Source: Gloeobacter kilaueensis JS1 (lineage in GTDB: Bacteria; Cyanobacteriota; Cyanobacteriia; Gloeobacterales; Gloeobacteraceae). From it: a stretch of 64,000 nt of DNA. How positions within the stretch are numbered: position 1 is the stretch's first letter; each line of letters opens with the position of its first letter. Positions 59,969 to 64,000 of this stretch are shown in pieces. The DNA is taken from NCBI RefSeq assembly GCF_000484535.1, contig NC_022600.1, forward strand, positions 434,001-498,000, written 5' to 3'. Under the pieces are notes generated by a model. The model searched no databases and was not told the DNA's origin. It was given only the letters and a program-made list of their open reading frames with translations. The position numbers and the translations under genes were made by a program.

Positions 59969-62900
59969 ATGTTTTTCCCGATTCTGACGGTGCCTTTTCT
60001 GGCACTGCAGCGCCTCCTGCGGCCCTTGATCTCGCTGGGTCTGGCTGCGGCTCTGTTGGCGGTCTATCTCGTGCCGCCCAGCTTTGCCCAGACGAGCGGC
60101 AACCAGAGCGTTTTTACCACCCAGACGCCCGCCAGCCCGAACGTCACCGACAGCACCAGCTACGAGCTGGGCATGAAGTTTGTCAGTGCGAAGGCCGGTC
60201 AGATCACCGCCATCCGCTACTGGAAGGCTTCGAGCGACACGACCACCACCCACACAGGTAAGATCTGGGCGGCGAACGGCACTACTCCCCTCGCTTCGGT
60301 CAACTTCACCGGTGAAACGGCCTCCGGTTGGCAACAACAGACGCTTGCCACACCGCTTGCCATCCAGGCGAACACGACCTACATCGTCTCGGTCAATACC
60401 AGCGGCTACTTTGCCTTTACCAAGAGTGGTCTGGCCACCGCAATTACGAACGGCGATGTGAGTTCTGTGGCCGACGGGGCAAATGGCCTCTACGGCCCGG
60501 CGGGTTCCCGGCCCACCAGTTCTTACTCCAGCAGCAACTACTTCCGCGACATCGTCTTCGTCGCCACCACTGGCGGCACCTCGGGCGCTTCGACAATTAC
60601 CAAGACCGCAGGCGACAGCCAGACGGGCACGGTGGGCACGGCCTTGAGCACACCGCTCACCGCCCAGCTCAAGGACGGTTCCGGTAACCCGTTGGTAGGC
60701 ACGAGCGTCAGCTTCGCCGTCACCGCAGGCGGAGGGTCGCTTTCGAGCACGACGGTGAGCACCAACAGTAGCGGCAACGCCAGCAGTGTGCTCACCCTCG
60801 GGACGACGGCGGGCAGCAACACGGTGACAGCGACTGCCGGTAGTATCGGCTCGGTTACTTTTAGCGCCACCGGCAATCCCGCCGCCGCGAACAAGCTCGC
60901 CCTCACCCCCGCCAGCACGACCACGACCGCCAACGCGGCGGTGAGCTACCAGGCGAAGGTCCAGGATCAGTACGGCAACACGGTGACAACTGCCACCGCC
61001 AGCGTTACTTTCTCAGCGAGCGGTGTGACGGGCAGCTTCAGCCCGAGTGCGACGGTGAATGCTTCCGCTGGAATCGCCAGCGTCACCTTTACTCCCAGCG
61101 GAGCCGGTACGGCTACCCTGAGCGCCTCGGCTACTGGCCTGACGGGTGCCTCGGCCACCCTGACAGTCAACAGTGCGCCCAGCGGCACCAACCAGAGCGT
61201 CTTTACCACGCAAACCCCCGCGAGCCCCAACGTCACCGACAACACCAGCTACGAACTGGGCATGAAGTTTGTCAGTGCGAAGGCCGGTCAGATCACCGCC
61301 ATCCGCTACTGGAAGGCTTCGAGCGACACAACCACCACCCACACAGGCAAGATCTGGTCCGCCTCCGGGACGCTGCTCGCTTCGGTCAATTTTACCGGTG
61401 AAACGGCCTCCGGCTGGCAACAACAGACCCTCGCTACCCCCCTTTCGATCCAGGCGAGCACGACCTACGTCGTCTCGGTCAACACCAGCAACTACTTTGC
61501 GTTCACCAACGGCGCTCTGGCGAGTGCCGTGGTCAATGGCGACCTCAGTTCGGTGGCGGACGGAGCGAACGGCGTCTACGGCAGCGCTGGAAACTTCCCG
61601 ACCAGCTCCTACCAGAACAGCAACTACTTCCGCGATATCGTCTTCGTCGCCGGTAGCTCCGGCGGTAGCTCGGGTTCCTCGACGATCGCCAAGACCGCAG
61701 GCGACAGCCAGACGGGCACAGTCGGCACGGCCTTGAGCACACCGCTCACCGTCCAACTCAAGGACGGTTCCGGTAACCCGTTGGTAGGCACGAGCGTCAG
61801 CTTCGCTATCACCGCAGGCGGAGGGTCGCTCTCGAGCACGACGATGAGCACCAACAGTAGCGGCAACGCCAGTTCGACCCTGACCCTGGGTACGACGGCG
61901 GGCAGCAACACGGTCACGGCCACAGCCAGTGGCATCGGCTCAGTGACCTTCAGCGCCACCGGCAATCCGGCTACTGCCAGCAAGCTTACCCTCAGCCCGA
62001 CGAGCGCCACCAGCGGCCCGAACACTGGGGTGAGCTACCAGGCGAAGGTGCAGGACCAGTACGGCAACACGGTTACGACCGCCACCACCAGCGTTAGCTT
62101 CTCAGCCAGTGGGGTGACGGGCAGCTTCAGCCCGAGTGCGGCGGTGAACGCCTCCGCCGGAATTGCCAGCGTCACCTTCACCACCGGCAGCAGCAGCGGC
62201 AGCGGTACGATCACAGCCACCGCTTCGGGCCTCACCTCCGCCAGCGGCACGCTGACGGTGAGCACCGGCAACCCGATCTACCTCGAAAACCTCAAGCCGG
62301 GCACCACCAACTGGCAGATCCCGAGCGGCAGCAAGTCGGGGGGTGAAATCGCTGGTTTTGCCGGAGCGCTCAGCGTCAACAAGGGCGAGGCTCTGCCTCT
62401 GATGGTGAGCTTCGATGTCTACGGCAGCGGCGGCTCGCCCTCTCAGATTCTCGGCCAGTACACCGTCGAGGTCTACCGGCTCGGGTACTACGGCGGCACG
62501 GGTGGCCGACTGATGACCACCCTGGGACCGATCAACGGCTACCGCCAGGCCGACTGCCTGATCGGAGACCAGGCAACGCGATTGGTCGAGTGCAAGTGGC
62601 TGCAGAATGCCACGATCCAGACCGGCTCGGACTGGACGACGGGCCTGTACGCCGCCAAGCTCATCGACGGGCGCAACGGCAAGCAAGCCTACGTCTGGTT
62701 CGTCGTCCGCGACGATGCCAGCCACTCGGATTTGCTCTTCCAGAGCAGCGTCAATACCTTCAACGCCTATAACTACTTCGGCGGCTACCAGGGCGGCTTC
62801 AGCCTCTACCGGGGCAACGACGGCACCTACAACACCCGCGCCTTCAAGGTCTCCTTCGACCGGCCCTACGCCGATTCGATCGGCTCCACCGATCCGAACA

Positions 62901-63724
62901 ACCCGATGGGCCAGGAGTACGGGATGGCGTACTGGCTGGAGCGCCAGAGCTACGACGTGTCGTACACGACCAACCTGGATGTCTCCTTGAACGCTTCGCT
63001 GTTGCAGCAGCACAAGGGCTTCCTGTCGGTCGGCCACGACGAGTACTGGACGATGGAGGAGCGCCAGGGGGTGCAGCAGGCCCGCGACGCCGGTATTCAC
63101 CTGGGCTTTTTTACAGCGAACGCCGCCTACTGGCGCGTGCGCTACGAGCCCTCGACCAGCGGCACGCCCAACCGGGTGATGGTCTGCTACAAAGAAGCCT
63201 GGGCCCAGGATCCGGTGGCTCCCACCACCCGCTTCCGCGACTATCCCAACTACCTGCCCGAGAACGCCCTGCTTGGCGTCATGTACATCGGCGACTACAA
63301 CGGCTCGGGCTACCCCTGGGTCGTGAGCAACGCCTCCGACCCCATCTTCGCCAATACCGGCGTCACCAACGGCAGCGCCTTCTACGGCATCGTCGGCTGG
63401 GAGTGGGACGCGGTGGTGAGTAACGGCCAGAGCCCGAGCGGTCTTGTCACCCTCTCCGCCTCGCCGGTGACGGCCACCACCCTCGCCCCCGCCGACCCCG
63501 GCGATCCGAATAACCCGAGCAACATCTCCACCAGCACCAGCCAGACCGCCAACGGCGTGCGCTACACCGCCGCGAGCGGGGCAAAGGTCTTTGCCTCCGG
63601 TGCTATCCAGTGGGCGAACGGATTATCGACCGGCGGCCTGCCCTTCCAGCAGCTCAACGTCAACATCCTCTCCAATATGGGCGTCAAGCCCTACACCCCC
63701 ACCTCCGGCCTGATCGTGCCTTAG
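59969..63724 (+). CDS. Large modular surface protein: DUF4082 and Ig-like repeats with dimethylformamidase-beta-like C-terminus
   Basis: 1251 residues. A signal peptide (LISLGLAAALLAVYLVPPSFA) is followed by DUF4082 module 1 (~46-205; SYELGMKFVSAKAGQITAIR), two bacterial Ig-like domains (~210-405; QLKDGSGNPLVGTSVSFAVT), then a second DUF4082 (~409-568) and two more Ig-like domains, an internal duplication. Residues ~770-1251 resemble the N,N-dimethylformamidase beta-subunit C-terminal domain (VEVYRLGYYGGTGGR; GFLSVGHDEYWTMEERQ). DUF4082/Ig modules are carbohydrate- or surface-associated; the last domain's role in secreted proteins is unknown. It begins 39 nt after the last glycosyltransferase, so it may be a polysaccharide-bound exoprotein of this operon. 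No anchor motif is visible. Confidence 0.85.
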   Translation: MFFPILTVPFLALQRLLRPLISLGLAAALLAVYLVPPSFAQTSGNQSVFTTQTPASPNVTDSTSYELGMKFVSAKAGQITAIRYWKASSDTTTTHTGKIWAANGTTPLASVNFTGETASGWQQQTLATPLAIQANTTYIVSVNTSGYFAFTKSGLATAITNGDVSSVADGANGLYGPAGSRPTSSYSSSNYFRDIVFVATTGGTSGASTITKTAGDSQTGTVGTALSTPLTAQLKDGSGNPLVGTSVSFAVTAGGGSLSSTTVSTNSSGNASSVLTLGTTAGSNTVTATAGSIGSVTFSATGNPAAANKLALTPASTTTTANAAVSYQAKVQDQYGNTVTTATASVTFSASGVTGSFSPSATVNASAGIASVTFTPSGAGTATLSASATGLTGASATLTVNSAPSGTNQSVFTTQTPASPNVTDNTSYELGMKFVSAKAGQITAIRYWKASSDTTTTHTGKIWSASGTLLASVNFTGETASGWQQQTLATPLSIQASTTYVVSVNTSNYFAFTNGALASAVVNGDLSSVADGANGVYGSAGNFPTSSYQNSNYFRDIVFVAGSSGGSSGSSTIAKTAGDSQTGTVGTALSTPLTVQLKDGSGNPLVGTSVSFAITAGGGSLSSTTMSTNSSGNASSTLTLGTTAGSNTVTATASGIGSVTFSATGNPATASKLTLSPTSATSGPNTGVSYQAKVQDQYGNTVTTATTSVSFSASGVTGSFSPSAAVNASAGIASVTFTTGSSSGSGTITATASGLTSASGTLTVSTGNPIYLENLKPGTTNWQIPSGSKSGGEIAGFAGALSVNKGEALPLMVSFDVYGSGGSPSQILGQYTVEVYRLGYYGGTGGRLMTTLGPINGYRQADCLIGDQATRLVECKWLQNATIQTGSDWTTGLYAAKLIDGRNGKQAYVWFVVRDDASHSDLLFQSSVNTFNAYNYFGGYQGGFSLYRGNDGTYNTRAFKVSFDRPYADSIGSTDPNNPMGQEYGMAYWLERQSYDVSYTTNLDVSLNASLLQQHKGFLSVGHDEYWTMEERQGVQQARDAGIHLGFFTANAAYWRVRYEPSTSGTPNRVMVCYKEAWAQDPVAPTTRFRDYPNYLPENALLGVMYIGDYNGSGYPWVVSNASDPIFANTGVTNGSAFYGIVGWEWDAVVSNGQSPSGLVTLSASPVTATTLAPADPGDPNNPSNISTSTSQTANGVRYTAASGAKVFASGAIQWANGLSTGGLPFQQLNVNILSNMGVKPYTPTSGLIVP
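60105..62275 (+). repeat. Two-copy 1089-bp tandem duplication within the surface protein gene
   Basis: Three separate blocks recur at exactly 1089 bp: 60172 with 61261, 60601 with 61690, and 60942 with 62031. Each copy encodes one DUF4082 plus two Ig-like domains (363 codons). Stretches of more than 50 bases are identical or differ at single positions, so the duplication is recent or kept uniform by gene conversion. Confidence 0.85.
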
Positions 63725-63734
63725 GAAGTGAACC

Positions 63735-64000
63735 ATGATACGCCCCATCGTCTCCAGCTTTTGCTTCCTGGCGCTCGCCGCCCTGCCGGTCTCTGCCGAG
63801 GTGCTCTACGCCGTCGGAAGCCCTGGCACTCTGCTCACCGTCGATCTAGACAGTGGCCGGATCGAGACCAGGAGCACCCTGGCTCTGCCCGACCAGAGCC
63901 GCCTGAACGGAGTGACGGTTCTCGCCGACGACACCGTGCTCCTCGCGGGCACGGTGCCGGGGGTGCGCACCCGCAACTACCTGGCTCTGCTGGGCAATGG
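63735..64000 (+). CDS. Exported protein, N-terminal part (cut by window edge)
   Basis: 88 codons are visible. A signal peptide (IVSSFCFLALAALPVSA) is followed by VLYAVGSPGTLLTVDLDSGR and LNGVTVLADDTVLLAGTVPG, a pattern of short strands suggestive of a beta-propeller such as an SMP-30/NHL-type protein, but too little is present to classify it. ATG 63735 has GGAAG about 8 nt upstream. It begins 10 nt after the surface protein stop, so it probably belongs to the same transcript. Confidence 0.7.
   Translation, partial: MIRPIVSSFCFLALAALPVSAEVLYAVGSPGTLLTVDLDSGRIETRSTLALPDQSRLNGVTVLADDTVLLAGTVPGVRTRNYLALLGN

Noticed and set aside
1..64000. CRISPR arrays, rRNA and tRNA genes, prophage
   Set aside because: No regularly spaced short repeats, no rRNA or cloverleaf sequence and no phage structural cluster were seen on reading through both strands; only direct, coding-level repeats occur.

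Overview
The window reads as a GC-rich (roughly 60% by eye) cyanobacterial chromosome segment. The best organismal markers are a Ycf34 homologue, a UbiA-type polyprenyltransferase suited to plastoquinone synthesis, a TPM/Psb32-like protein, a CHASE3 kinase with an Rcp1-type response regulator, and weak or absent Shine-Dalgarno sites with frequent GTG starts. These fit a thylakoid-less Gloeobacter-type cyanobacterium; that placement is inference, since no rRNA is present.

Layout. 1-2.7 kb: RND efflux pump (permease cut by the window edge, plus adaptor) divergent from a TetR regulator, with a long symmetric operator candidate between them. 2.7-4.9 kb: two-gene terpenoid cassette, a DUF2600/YtpB-like class IB terpene synthase and a geranylgeranyl-reductase-family flavoprotein. 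5-9.3 kb: housekeeping and small enzymes (GNAT, tandem ABM protein, SelO, DUF4864, cupin). 9.6-10.9 kb: repeat-rich surface protein with an S74 self-cleaving chaperone. 10.9-13.2 kb: TonB-dependent receptor with a Fur-box-like promoter. 13.4-14.8 kb: IS110-family element beside a G-quadruplex/hairpin patch. 14.9-19.7 kb: minus-strand cell-shape operon hyp-rluB-rodZ-mreB-mreC-mreD. 19.9-27.7 kb: housekeeping genes (TPM, ycf34, lgt, Rad52-like, tatA, ndk, lexA, rsmG, a degenerate matrixin-like protein, hisA, retropepsin-like protease). 27.9-30.1 kb: AT-rich NotI-like restriction-modification island set into the 3' end of an M28 peptidase gene, leaving a 59-bp in-frame duplicate. 30-45 kb: M28 peptidase, three-gene phosphorelay, gamma-glutamylcyclotransferase-like protein, oligopeptidase B, self-inhibited Fic protein, UbiA, a 1206-residue AsmA-like protein and a type IV pilin. 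45-45.7 kb: orphan TreTu-like toxin with TriTu-like immunity gene.

From 45.9 kb to the right edge lies an exopolysaccharide region: rfbC, then a dense plus-strand operon with WecG-type and GT4 transferases, a single-frame GT2-Wza export fusion, a Wzc-like copolymerase whose P-loop lysine is replaced by cysteine, a Wzy/ligase-like membrane protein, a hexapeptide acetyltransferase, a secreted glycosidase, a Wzx flippase and two more glycosyltransferases. It continues into a 1251-residue surface protein with a 1089-bp internal duplication and a dimethylformamidase-beta-like C-terminus. Most junctions overlap (ATGA/GTGA), so one transcript is likely. No initiating phosphoglycosyltransferase is visible.

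Most unusual items: the NotI-like nuclease paired with an adenine methyltransferase and its integration scar, the GT2-Wza fusion with the degenerate Wzc, the orphan toxin/immunity pair, the terpene cassette, the inactive-looking matrixin, and the IS110 left end that could encode a guide RNA.
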